From Stomorhina lunata (Eukaryota; Arthropoda; Insecta; Diptera; Rhiniidae): 64,000 nt of DNA. The notes under the pieces are model-generated. The model was given only the letters and a program-made list of their open reading frames with translations. It had not been told where the DNA came from and did no database searches. The stretch spans positions 16,322,489 through 16,386,488 of the forward strand of contig OW121742.1 of assembly GCA_933228675.1 (NCBI GenBank), in the 5' to 3' direction. Below, in pieces: positions 49,587 to 61,900 of the stretch. The number at the start of each line of letters is the position of its first letter. Positions within the stretch are counted from its first letter, which is position 1. The position numbers and the translations under genes were made by a program.

Positions 49587-50279
49587 ATAAATTCAATTTT
49601 TTCCTAAGTTCAAGACTTAATACTTTTGTTTTATTTCATTTCTTTTCTATATCAAATTCTTCACTGGGTTTCCATCACTATTTCTTGAGTAAACAAAATA
49701 AGAGGATTCTATTTTGTTTACTACGTGGGCTCAGAGATTGATCTTATTTCTCATCATAGATAGATTCCAAACCCCAACCCTTCACGCCTTCAGTACATTT
49801 ATAGTTCCTGATGAGCTGATGAGGAGATACATAAACTGGAGGAGGAATTTCTTCGAGCCAGTAAACAAAATTATATTTATTAATGATTATTTTTGATATT
49901 CAGAATATACTAAAAACCAATTGGATTACAGCGGGAAATAAAACAAAATGGATTAAATTTCCGGAAATTTGAGGAAAAGGGAGATTATTCTTACCTTACG
50001 GTTTGAATGTTGCAGTGAGAAGAACTCAAATCTAAAACTTCCGAAGTTCCCTGGACATTTAGACCAATATGAGGCCATGTTTAGGCCTTATAGATCTTTT
50101 TTCGAAACCTATCTATCTTTCAAATAGTATTTTACTAAGAAAAGAAACATGGTAGAACAATAAGAGGTAGCACTATAATAATGTTTTTACTAAGAAAATA
50201 AACATGATAGGAAAATAATAATGATTAGGATAATGTTGGTAATGCAGTCTTCGCCTTAGCAGTCCAAAAAAATAGTATT

Positions 50280-50850
50280 GAAAAAAAATTAGTTATAAAA
50301 ATTTCTACAAATAAAAAATTGGCTCCTAAAAATTACAAAACTAAAATTTTTTCTTTGCCAAGCGTCACGATTAAAAATTTTAGTTTGTAAAAAATTACAG
50401 TTGAAAATCTTAATTTGTTAAGAGTCACGATTGTAATTAGATTCTTGTTCTAAGTCACGAGCAAAAATTTGTTTCTAAGAGATTTGTGTCTCTAGAGATT
50501 CATGATTAAAAATTGGTCTCTATAAAGAGTCACGACTAAATGATGGACTTTTTAAAAAATTCACGAATGAAATTTATTTCTATAAAGACCATTAATTAAA
50601 GTTTAGACTATGGCACGATTGGAAATGGAATTTTGCGGTGAGCACAAATTTAGTCCTGTCCTTCACAACGAATAATTCTAAGAGTGTGCAAAACTTGTTC
50701 TTTATAAAATACTTGATCGAATTCTGAGCCCTTTACTAAAATTTTTCGTTTTTATTAAGTGTCACGATTGAATAATGTGAAGTGAAAAGAGTCACGATTA
50801 ATCATTGGAATCTCCAGTGAAATTAAATTGTCTAACAATTAAGAATTGAA
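50280..50850. repeat. Degenerate repeats with GAGTCACGA motif
   Basis: About eight to ten diverged units of 35-65 bp share (G)AGTCACGATTAAAAATT or AGTCACGA followed by T-rich DNA, at roughly 50365, 50430, 50452, 50498, 50530, 50761 and 50788. An old, decaying tandem array. Confidence 0.55.
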
Positions 50851-51359
50851 AGTCTCAAATGAAAATTGGCCTCTGTGAGATTCATGGTTTCGAATGAAGA
50901 AAAATCTTTTCGAAAATTTTGAAATGAATAAAAATTTGGGATATATCTAATTTTTAGCCATAAAAATAAGTCTTAGTATGCCGAGTAAAAATTGATTTCC
51001 TAGATAGAAAATTGAATTATATCTGTGGTAATAAATGATAATGGCTTAAGTTGACATAAGTGCTTTTTCATTTTTTTACATTTTCTTATTCTCTTCTTCA
51101 AGAAATATCACTCAGCCAAATTTCAAGTATTAAATGTCATTATTAAGAAAACTTTACGCTTTTATATTTTAACTTTTCTATACAAAACCCCTTAGCCTTT
51201 AAGACAAACCCCTTATTATCTCAAAACATGAAATTTCGACTTATTGCCACAGATATAGAGTAAGCCTCAAATCCAAAATAGTTTATAGTACGAATTTTGC
51301 ACTTTAAAAAATATTTTGTCCCAAAAAAAATACTAGAGAGGATTAATTAAAAAATTTTG

Positions 51360-51965
51360 CGAAAACTGAAGTTCAACGGTATTTTGACCTTTGGTCCCTT
51401 TTGTGTATATGATTCTAAATGTTACTTTTTAAAATGAATTCCAGAATGTAATTAATCGTCATAGATACGAAATTTTCTAGATAATTGGAACTTTTGCCAA
51501 AATCTTCAAAGAAAAAGGTCGTATTATTTCGATGAGTTTTTTTTTACACAAAATTGTGACCTTCGACCTCTGGTTATAAATATTTTAGGTCTTACCAAAT
51601 TTAGTAGTTTTGTGAATATGAGTCTAAATTTCAGTTATTTCCTAAATTGTCCCAAATTGTTAAAGGTTAAAGAATAATTTTTTTAGCAATTTTGAAATTG
51701 TTATATCTCATTGGAAAGCTTGTTTAGCCCTTATTTCAATTCTGTTATGTTTAATATTATTATTTTTTTTTAACTAAAATTCTGCGAGTGATAACTTTCA
51801 GAACTTTTGCCAAAATTTTGACCTTTGACCCCTGGATTTAAATTTCTCAGGTCTAACTAAATTTTGTAGTTTTGTGTATAATATAAATTGCACACAAAAT
51901 TTCAGTTTAAATTTGTTATATCTCGTTAGATAGCTGGCTTAGCCCTCAGGGTCAAGTCTGTTACT
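51360..51965. repeat. Degenerate repeats with GACCTTTGACC motif
   Basis: Three diverged copies of a block: ATTTTGACCTTTG(A/G)(C/T)CC, then TCAGGTCTAACTAAATTT, then GTAGTTTTGTGTATA (near 51390, 51550 and 51810), with shared downstream TTATATCTCRTT. Probably an old tandem duplication of a transposon piece. Confidence 0.5.
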
Positions 51966-51979
51966 TTTGATTTAATTTT

Positions 51980-52708
51980 TATACCCTTTACCACCATAGG
52001 TGGAAAGGGTATTATAAGTTAGTGCTGATGTATGTTAGGCATATAAATATTTGTCTTATACCTTATCGTATAGTATACCAATAGGCTTAGAATCACTTTC
52101 TGAGTCGATTTAGCAACGTCAGTCCGTCCGTCTGGCTGGACCCCCATGTAAAGTTTGTAATCAAACTATGGGTTGCAATTCTAAAGATAATTTGATGAAA
52201 TTTGGCACAGATCTTTTTTTTAATTATGGGACTATGGTTATTAAAATTCGTCAAAATCGGTCCATTATTTATGGTACCTCCTATAGGTCCCACTTCCCGG
52301 AATTGGTATATTGGTCTCAAATATCAATATTTTTTCATGAAATTTAAATCAAATTTCGGTCCACATTTGACCATAGCTCCCATACAAACTTTTCTTTAAA
52401 AACGCTCTGAATGAGACAAAAATTACTAAAACGCTCATAAATCTAAAGATAATGGGAATTTTAAGTTTATTTTTTGCAAACATAATTTTTGTACCGTAAT
52501 CAATTTGCCAAATTTCGAGATAATCGGTTCACATTTCACCCTAGCTCTCATATAAGTCCAAATGACTTAAATGACAGCTTAAATGTATAAGTTTTCAGAA
52601 TATGTTTATATGAGGGCAAAATTTAGCAAATATTTGTCTTTATACAGGAAAAATAACACCTTTGACCTTAGTGGTGAAGGGTTGACCGACTATATCACTT
52701 TCTTACTT
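51980..52708 (+). mobile_element. Helentron/DINE-1-like element, plus orientation
   Basis: Starts TATACCCTTTACCACCATAGG and ends CACTTTCTTACTTTTG. It has the internal GTCCGTCCGTCTGG microsatellite; near the 3' end GTGGTGAAGGG runs straight into TTGACCGACTAT, so the left half of the terminal stem-loop is deleted. Confidence 0.6.
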
Positions 52709-52758
52709 TTGTGCATTTAAGCTTGGTTTTGTGTTGAAGAGTTTTTGGATTTCTTTAA

Positions 52759-52951
52759 CCTTTTGCGACTGACGTGTCAGTCTAGTAGACACCAACAAGG
52801 TCTTTGTAATTTAGACACATAAACACTGAACAAAAACGGTTTTATTAGTTTTACAAAATGGATCTTGAGAAAATATAAGGAATAGAAATTGTGTCTGGTA
52901 GTCTATACGTCAATAGAATTGTGAAAAATGTATCACGTCAGCCGCAGAGGG
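52759..52951. mobile_element. piggyBac-like MITE, intact ends
   Basis: 193 bp flanked by TTAA at 52755-52758 and 52952-52955, the target duplication of piggyBac-type elements. The ends read CCTTTTGCGACTGACGTG and, inverted, CCCTCTGCGGCTGACGTG, an imperfect TIR of about 18 bp. No coding capacity. Two older copies lie at 12085 and 31335. Confidence 0.85.
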
Positions 52952-54954
52952 TTAAATCTATACATTAGCAAAGCATTCAATTTGACGTGACTAGATGGGG
53001 ACTTGGGATTTAGTATAAATACTGCGAAACTACGATATCAAACTTCTTTCTTCAGAGCTGGATGAAAGCATCCAACAGAAGGCTCTCCCCTAAGTCGATG
53101 AGTTTAATTCGGCGTTCAAACCAACCAACATTGAGGACTTGGTAGTAAAAACAACCTCGATTCAATTTCTTTTCTAAACCATCTCCTAAGCTTCATTATA
53201 AAAACTTATTAATGACACAAAAAGAAACCAATAATTAAAAAAAAATTATTGTGTAAATAAATAAAAGAAGAAACGGTTCCCATAATGAAACCCAACAAAT
53301 TCAGTTATTTTTTCTCACTCTGAACTCAATGAAGTCCCCAATATGCTAAAAGCAAACATCAGACATCATCAACCCAGTCAGTCCCAGGTAAATGCTTTCA
53401 AACAAACAAAGAAGAGACAAATTGTAAACCAAAGATTACATGCACAACACGACATATACTTACATACAACAAATACTTTACAACACAAACATTGCATATT
53501 TACAATAGCTGGTATTTAAGCACTTATGCTATACCATAAACTGAAAACAAAAATATGCAGCAACTTTTTTTTTTTGCTCAGTTTATTTGTATTTTAGTTT
53601 TGTGGATCTAATTACGAGTAAAGTAAAGAAAAATACGAAATTTTGTGATATAACAAATGAAAATTCGTTTGCAACCAAAATAAGTTACCAGCAAATATGT
53701 GTTTAGAGCAGTAACGGGCACTAAATCATGAACACTTGTGTTGGAGTGGAGACGCAACTGGGTTGCCATTTAAGAAGATTGGAAAATCCAGTATAGTAAT
53801 TTGTGTGAGAGCGAAAGCAAACTGTTTGCTGAATGAATTTCTTTTCCTATCACACGTTCTTGCTAAATAAAAGAGTGACCATGACTGTTTTAAAGCTATG
53901 ATGGATGACTACTGATGAATGACTGCGACTGAATTACCACTTCAGCAGCAACTAACTATTTATTTACTACCTATTTTAGAGGTGACTATATTAAAAAAAT
54001 TCAACAATACCTATATGATTTGCTAATTTAGACATCAGACGCTGAAATACTTGTACGTTTTTAAGATTTGCGAAATTTTATTTATTTTTGCGTTGAGTTT
54101 TGTTTTTTTTGCATAAACCTTGTAAATGTTGACAAATTGCAAACTGTTTAAATGCAAATAAAATTTACTACTGCATTTTTTAGAAACTTAACTGGGAAAT
54201 CGTTTGATTATTTTTAGGTAAATATGCTTAGGAGAAACTTTAAAGTTTACCTTAAAATTTGTAATGTTTGGATTTTACTTTTTGGTTTTAATTATTATTT
54301 TTTTTTTGTAATTAATAAAATAAGTGGCAAATATACATTAGAGTACCAAATATGAATGTTTGATTATCATAAGTAAAATAAAAATATATATTTTTTTAAT
54401 AATTAAGTGTTTTTAATGAATATTTAAACATACGATATTTCGAATTTTACAGGGGTGTCATAGAAACCAAGTCAGTTTTTAAATTTCTCGGTTTTGAAAA
54501 GCAATACTGGTTATATTTGGTGTCATGAAACCAAGTCGGTTTTGTTATTATTGGTTTTAAATCAAACAAAATGTTCGAATCAATTGTTTATTATTTCATT
54601 TGAAATTTTTTTGAAACATCAAAAATCAAATGAAAAAATTAAATAAAAATTATTAAAGAAAATTATTTGAAGAAAAACTTTCGGTTTTTTGCGATGTTTG
54701 TGGTATAGGTATAAAGAAACGCAACAAATATGTTGAAATGAGTATAAAAATCATTAAGTTTGAATTTGGATGTTAACAGAGTTGGTTGGTGTCTCTTTCT
54801 TAAAGAAATTACAAAAACAAAATAGTCAAGAAACAAATCAAATTCCAATTTATAGCAACAAAATACATGATTCGAGAGAACAAAGAAATATAATCTCGAA
54901 CATTGTTGCCACGACACTATTATTTTTGTAAACATTGGGAATATTTTTGTGAAT

Positions 54955-55610
54955 ATTGGGAATATTTTTCAAAACAGAAATAAATTCTAATATTAAACAA
55001 TTTAAGATTTTTATATTTTTTAGATAGTTTTGATCCAAAAATTTTTTTATAGAAAAATATTTTGCTTTGGAAAATTGTTCGATAAAAATTATATTTTACA
55101 ATAAATTTTTCTATAAAAATATTTTTTTGTAAACATTTTCGCTAAAAATATTTTTCTATCAAAAAATTTAAAAATTTTCTCTAGAAAAATGTTTTTTTAT
55201 CAAACATTTTTTCAAAATTTTTTTATAAAAAATTTTTTTATAGAAAAATTTTTGATAAAAGAATTTTCTATAAAAAAATTTTCTATAAAAAAATTTTTGA
55301 TAAAAAAATTTTCTATAGAAAAATTTTTGATAAAAAAAATTTTCTATAGAAAAATTTTTGATAAAATATTGGAAATATTTTTCAAAACAAAAATAAATTC
55401 TAATATTAAACAATTTAAGATTTTTATATTTTTTAGATATTTTCGATCCAAAAATTTTTTTATAGAAAAATATTTTGTTTTGGAATATTCTTCGATAAAA
55501 ATTATATTTTATAGAAAATTGTTCTATAAAAATATTTTTTTTTTAAACATTTTCGATAAAAATATTTTTCTATCAAAAAATTTTTAAATTTTCTGTAGAA
55601 AAATGTATAG
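54955..55610. repeat. 413-bp tandem duplication joining a TTCTATAGAA array
   Basis: The segment starting near TTGGGAATATTTTTCAAAAC at 54955 recurs at about 55368 with the same order of blocks (AAACAATTTAAGATTTTTA, ATCCAAAAATTTTTTTATAG, AACATTTTCG). Copies of the TTTTCTATAGAAAAATTTTT unit lie between and after them (55200-55370). Confidence 0.75.
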
Positions 55611-55700
55611 ACAAATTTTTGAAAAAAAATTTTCTATAGAAAAATTTTTGATAAAAAAATTTTCTTGGGAATTAATTATTCGAACTTTAGAATTGATTGA

Positions 55701-56213
55701 AAAATTAGGTTTAATCAGGCTTGAGTTCATTTAACTTTCAAATTATTAATTTTGAAAATTTGAAAAGTAATTGTGGAGAAAAACTGAAAAAATTATTTTT
55801 GAACGCGGCTCAGTGGATTGCAATTTCTGTCCCGCCACAGGACGTCATCAGCACTTAGCGCCCTCGACCACAGTCGAGTTGTCAAATTGCAGAGATAATC
55901 ATCAATTTAACTCATTGAGTTTGATCGAACATCACTACGTTTAATAGTAATAGGAGAATACACAATCAATTAAACGTAGTGATGTTCGATCAAACTCAAT
56001 GAATTAAATTGATGATTATCTCTGCAATTTGACAACTCGACTGTGGTCGAGGGCGCTAAGTGCTGATGACGTCCTGTGGCGGGACAGAAATTGCAATCCA
56101 CTGAGCCGCGTTCAAAAATAATTTTTTCAGTTTTTCTCCACAATTACTTTTCAAATTTTCAAACTTAATAATTTGAAAGTTAAATGAACTCAAGCCTGAT
56201 TAAACCTAATTTT
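55701..56213. repeat. 513-bp near-perfect palindrome
   Basis: Arms 55701-55945 and 55969-56213 are each 245 bp and mirror each other with only about two visible mismatches; the spacer is 23 bp. The arms are much more GC-rich than the surrounding satellite (for example CGCGGCTCAGTGGATTGC and GGCGCTAAGTGCTGATGACG). I see no coding capacity and no clear target duplication. It sits inside the TTCTATAGAA satellite. A foldback element or MITE is most likely. Confidence 0.85.
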
Positions 56214-57790
56214 ACAAAAAAATTTTCTATAGAAAAATTTTTGATAAAAAAATTTTCTATAGAAAAATTTTTGATAAAAAATTTTCTATAGAAAAATTTT
56301 TGATACAAAAATATTCTATAGAAAAATTTTTGATAAAAAAATTTTCTATAGAAAAATTTTTTATAAAAAAATTTTCTATATTTGACAAAAAAAAATTTTT
56401 TGATAAAAAATTTTCTATAGAAAAATTTTTGATAAAAAAATTTTCGCAAAAATAATAAAAGATTTTTTCAAGCTTGAGGTCTTCTTCTAAGACCTCAAGC
56501 TTGAAAAAATCTTTTATTATTTTTGCGAAAAAGGAAATAGGTCGAAGAAAAAGAAAAATATATAGAAAAAAAAATTTTCTATAGAAAAATTTTTGATAAA
56601 AAAATTTTCTATAGAAAAATTTTTGATAAAAAAATTTTCTATAGAAAAATTTTTGATACAAAAATTTTCTATAGAAAAATTTTTGATACAAAAATATTCT
56701 ATAGAAAAATTTTTGATAAAAAAATTTTCTATATTTGACAAAAAAATTTTCTATAGAAAAATTTTTGATAAAAAAATTTTCTATAGAAAAATTTTTGATA
56801 AAAAAATTTTCTATAGAAAAATTTTTGATAAAAAAATTTTCTATAGAAAAATTTTTGATAAAAAATTTTCTAAGAAAAATTTTTGATAAAAAATTTTCTA
56901 TAGAAAAATTTTTGATAAAAAAATTTTCGCAAAAATAATAAAAGATTTTTTCAAGCTTGAGGTCTTCTTCTAAGACCTCAAGCTTGAAAAAATCTTTTAT
57001 TATTTTTGCGAAAAAGGAAATAGGTCGAAGAAAAAGAAAAATATATAGAAAAAAAATTTTCTATAGAAAAATTTTTGATAAAAAAATTTTCTATAGAAAA
57101 ATTTTTGATAAAAAAATTTTCTATAGAAAAATTTTTGATACAAAAATATTCTATAGAAAAATTTTTGATAAAAAAATTTTCTATATTTGACAAAAAAATT
57201 TTCTATAGAAAAATTTTTGATAAAAAAATTTTCTATAGAAAAATTTTTGATAAAAAAATTTTCTATAGAAAAATTTTTGATAAAAAATTTTCTAAGAAAA
57301 ATTTTTGATAAAAAATTTTCTATAGAAAAATTTTTGATAAAAAAATTTTCGCAAAAATAATAAAAGATTTTTTCAAGCTTGAGGTCTTCTTCTAAGACCT
57401 CAAGCTTGAAAAAATCTTATTATTTTTGCGAAAAAGGAAATAGGTCGAAGAAAAAGAAAAATATATAGAAAAAAAAATTTTCTATAGAAAAATTTTTGAT
57501 AAAAAAATTTTCTATAGAAAAATTTTTGATAAAAGAAATTTTCTATAGAAAAATTTTTGATAAAAAAATTTTCTATAGAAAATTTTTTGATAAAAAAATT
57601 TTCTATAGAAAAATTTTTGATAAAAAAATTTTCTTAGAAAAATTTTTGATAAAAAATTTTCTATAGAAAAATTTTTGATAAAAAATTTTCTATAGAAAAA
57701 TTTTTGATAAAAAAAATTTTCTAAGAAAAATTTTTAATAAAAAAAATTTCTAAGAAAAATTTTTAATATAGAAAAATTTTTATTAAAAAA
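56214..57790. repeat. Higher-order satellite with three embedded hairpins
   Basis: The 30-32 bp unit TTTTCTATAGAAAAATTTTT + GATAAAAAAA is grouped into higher-order repeats. Each contains a perfect hairpin (56445-56527, 56928-57010, 57350-57430) whose arm begins CGCAAAAATAATAAAAGA and includes CAAGCTTGAGGTCTT, followed by the linker GGAAATAGGTCGAAGAAAAA. The hairpin spacings are 483 and 422 bp. The third hairpin has a 2-bp deletion in one arm. All Phe/Lys/Ile-rich frames here come from the unit. Confidence 0.9.
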
Positions 57791-58599
57791 AAAATTGAGT
57801 AGAAAACTTTTTCTATTTAAAACGTTAAAAATACTCATTGAAAAAATATCTATTTATGTTAAATGTATAAAAAACGGCAACTCTGTCGACCCGTGCTCAT
57901 AAGTGTGGTCAACTATTTATGGTTAACTGATTTTAGGCAAAGTAACACCTGAAAATTTATATGCCAGTCATGTAAAATAGCTGTCACCTCTTTAATGTAA
58001 CACCAAGTAAAAAAAAATACCGAAGTACCAAATAGGCCTTAACCTTTTTAGGTTATTGAATTGATAAGTATATTGTCATTTAAAATTTAAATTATGTAGT
58101 TGATCACAATAAATGAAAGACCAAAATGTCTAAAAAGTGACTAAATGGTCATTGTCCAGACAAATTAGAAAACTCTGAATATGTACTTAAATCAATGATG
58201 ATTTATTAAGATCTTTTCCGATATATATTTCCTTTGAAAAGTGATTTTGTTAGACAATTAGGGGATACAAACCTGAGAATTGATGAAAGGTTCGAACATA
58301 ATTGTACTATTCTCTGAAATAAAAAAGCGACTTGAAGTCTTAGCTTTCAAACAAAGTATTTCATCTCGTTCCCGAAACTAGGGACTTTCTTACGCCGCAC
58401 GGTAGCTTAGAATCATTGGCCAAAACCTATATTTTTTCTTGATATAGATTCTTAAAATTTGTATGCCATTAGAAACTAAACAGATCAAAACTAATTTAGC
58501 CGAAAAATGTTGTTAAAATATTCGCAGTAGTAGGCGTGGCATGCTGCTTACGGCAATGATCCATATAGTTTCAAGTTCAATTCATTTTAAGTAATTTTG

Positions 58600-58995
58600 G
58601 AAATTGGTCACATCAATTTGAAAACCCTTGTAAACTCATGCGCAACAACTTTGCTAAAGATCATAGGCTAATCAAATGCACAGTTTACGATTTAATTAAT
58701 TTTGAGTAATTTTCAGTGGCGCCACCTGTCTGAAATAAGTCATACCAACTAAGAAACTTTCGTCGACTTATAAGCAACAACTTTGCTAATGATCATAGCA
58801 TGTTCAAATGCACAGTTCACGCCTTAATTCACATTGAGTTATTTTCAATGGCGCCACCTGTCGAAAATTTTTCATACCAACTATGAAACCTTCGTCCGCT
58901 CATGCACAGCAACTTTGCTAAAGATCACAGTATGATCAAATGAACAGCTTACGATTTAATTTATTTTGAGTAATTTTCAGCAGCGTCACCTGTCG
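58600..58995. repeat. 132-bp tandem repeat, left of the Transib-like element
   Basis: About three copies of a unit containing CAACTTTGCTAAAGATCA, CAAATGCACAGTTTACG, TTGAGTAATTTTCAG and GGCGCCACCTGTC; the last block recurs at 58721, 58853 and 58985. The third unit is split by the element at 58996-62942 and resumes at 62948 (to about 63040). Confidence 0.8.
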
Positions 58996-61900
58996 CACAG
59001 TGGTTTACGGACGCTTTTTTTTGGAAATAATTCTGTAACTTTTGAACTACTAAAGATATTTGAATGAAATTTGGCATGGTGATAGTCAAGGAGTATTCGA
59101 GTTGGTTTTCAAAAGCACTGGCCCATGAGGGGTCGGGAGAGTGACTGATGTACCTTCAAAGTTGGTCACCTCGGGTGTTCGACTTTTTTAAAAATTCGCC
59201 AAAAATCCATTTATGAATGGATTGAAAAGAAATTTTAAACTTAAGTTCTCCTTCAGAAGGTCTACTAAAAATACGCTTACATGTGTAGGTTATCTCCTTT
59301 GGGTTTCGAGATATTTGGATAAAAAGGAATTTTTGGGTTGATTTTTTACCTATTTTTTTAAACTTTTTTTGATCTGGTGGACGCATCTGAAGATCAAAAA
59401 TTTTTTAAGAATATTCGTTAAAATTGTAACAAAATTCTAAATAATTTTTGTGCAAGTTGGTTATAGATATCTTCTTTCGTTTAAAAGTTAAAAATATTCA
59501 AAGTTGAAACTTAAAAAAAATTTCGCTTTTTTTTGAGTTTTTCCCTAAAAGATAGCTATATTTTTTCACTAATAAAAAAATATTTTCTTAAGAAACATAA
59601 AAATATTTTTAAAGTTTTTCAAAGAAAACATAATGAGAATGCGTATAAAACAAATTTCTTGCTAATTGGACTTTTGGTCCTCGCACGTGCCCTCTCCAAA
59701 AAATGATAATTTTTAAAAAAAAATTTCGGTTTAAATAAAAATTTTTCAAAAGGCAAAGCACCGATTTGAAAAAAATAATAATGTCCGTATTTTCTAATAT
59801 ATCTGTTATTGATTGGAAAAGTTTTTTCTGAAACGAGCTGCAAATAGAGTCAGTGTTGCCATTTTTGTAAAAAAACTCATTTTTTGAAACCCTTTTTTCC
59901 CGAGTTGGGAATTGGGGAATTTTTTAGTTAAAATTGGGAATTTTTTTAGTCTATTGCTTTTAGATCTTATTGGTCTACATGACTACAAATTTTCATTGAG
60001 ATATCTTCATCCATGTCATTTCTACAAAACATCAAAAATTGAAATTATTTTCCTTCTAAAAGTAGAAAAATAATATTTTTTTGTTTTACGATACAAAGTG
60101 TAAAAATATTAACTCACTAAAAAAAGATTTTTAATTGGTGTTCATCTACTGGACTTTCCCGATCCAATGATACTAAACACATGTATCAAGCTTCAATACA
60201 TAGCCTTTAAAAGCTCTGAAAACTTTGCCTCCCATAGCATTTTTAAGCTAAATATTGGAGTATTGGAAAGTAATGTGTGCAAATAAAGTTAATGGTGCAC
60301 AGTGGTATTAACTCTGCAATTTCTAAACTAGTAGACGGATTTGGACAAAATTTGGAACGTCAATAGAAGAGGTGTGAGGCTTTTAGATCAATGTTTAAGA
60401 ACGTATTTGTCGGTAGCACAGTGGGCTCTACAGTGGGCTAAAGTTGCCTACCTCGGGTATATAAAACATTTGAGGGCGTATAACTTTCCTCAATTGGGTC
60501 CGATCTAAAAGATTTTTACGTTTTCGAAAACTTCTTAAAAAAATTAAGAAAAAAATATGCTTACTTTACTACCTTATCTCTTATAGTTTAAGAGATATTT
60601 GAATCCAATTTTTTTTTTTTGCTTTTTATGGTATATCTTCTGGCCTTTTTTTGGCCTATTTATTTTTTCTTGTACTACGTTAAATTTAAAAAAAAATACT
60701 GCAAGATTGCTGATAAATTTCTAAATGAACTGGAAGAAACAAGTTCTTTATTATGTAAACTTAATAACACAGAAAAATTCTTCAAAGTTTGTGTGCCGAA
60801 AAAAGCCTGAAAAATTATTTTTTTTTTCAAAAAAAGTAATATTATTTTTTCAATATTTTTGAAAAATTTTTTCAAAAGACTCAATTCGTTTTTTACATTT
60901 TCTAAAAGGCTGGACTTGAGGGATCAGTATAAACTATATTTCTAAAGATTTTGGACATGCACCCTACAACCAGCGGTAGTCGAAAATCAGCCATTTTTTA
61001 ACAAAACTTGTGTTTTTTTGTGACTGTAAAAAAATTGTTTATTTTATCTCAAAACTTTTTTTTAACAAAATTGTATTAAGTATAATGTTTTTAATATCTG
61101 TGCAAAAATCTGATAGAGCCCGGCTATTAATCGGGTCACACGGGCCGCTTTTCTAAAAAAAACTCAAATTTGCGAAAAGCATACTCTTCTGTATTCAAAA
61201 ATTTTCTTTACATTTCAGAACTTGTTCCGAAATTTATATTTCTGATTTTCGCACATACAGGTCCATACTATGTACAAAAATTGTCGCAATACCTTGTTTA
61301 GTTTTAGAGATTTTTTTTACTAAAATTTTATGGAGTCGAATATCTCTTAAACTATAAGAGATGAGGTAGTAAAGTAAGCATGTTTTTTTCTTAATTTTTT
61401 TAAGAAGTTTTCGAAAACTTAAAAATCTTTTAGATCGGACCCAATTGAGGAAAGTTATACGCCACCAAATGTTTTATATACCCGAGGTAGGCAACTTTGG
61501 CCCACTGTAGAGCCCACTGTGCTACCGACAAATACGTTCTTAAACATTGATCTAAAAGCCTCACACCTCTTCTATTGACGTTCCAAATTTTGTCCAAATC
61601 CGTCTACTAGTTTAGAAATTGCAGAGTTAATACCACTGTGCACCATTAACTTTATTTGCACACATTACTTTCCAATACTCCAATATTTAGCTTAAAAATG
61701 CTATGGGAGGCAAAGTTTTCAGAGCTTTTAAAGGCTATGTATTGAAGCTTGATACATGTGTTTAGTATCATTGGATCGGGAAAGTCCAGTAGATGAACAC
61801 CAATTAAAAATCTTTTTTTAGTGAGTTAATATTTTTACACTTTGTATCGTAAAACAAAAAAATATTATTTTTCTACTTTTAGAAGGAAAATAATTTCAAT

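Noticed and set aside
55168..57308. Overlapping Phe/Lys/Ile-rich open frames on both strands
   Set aside because: They are translations of the 30-32 bp satellite unit in every frame, with no start context, composition or splice signals of genes.
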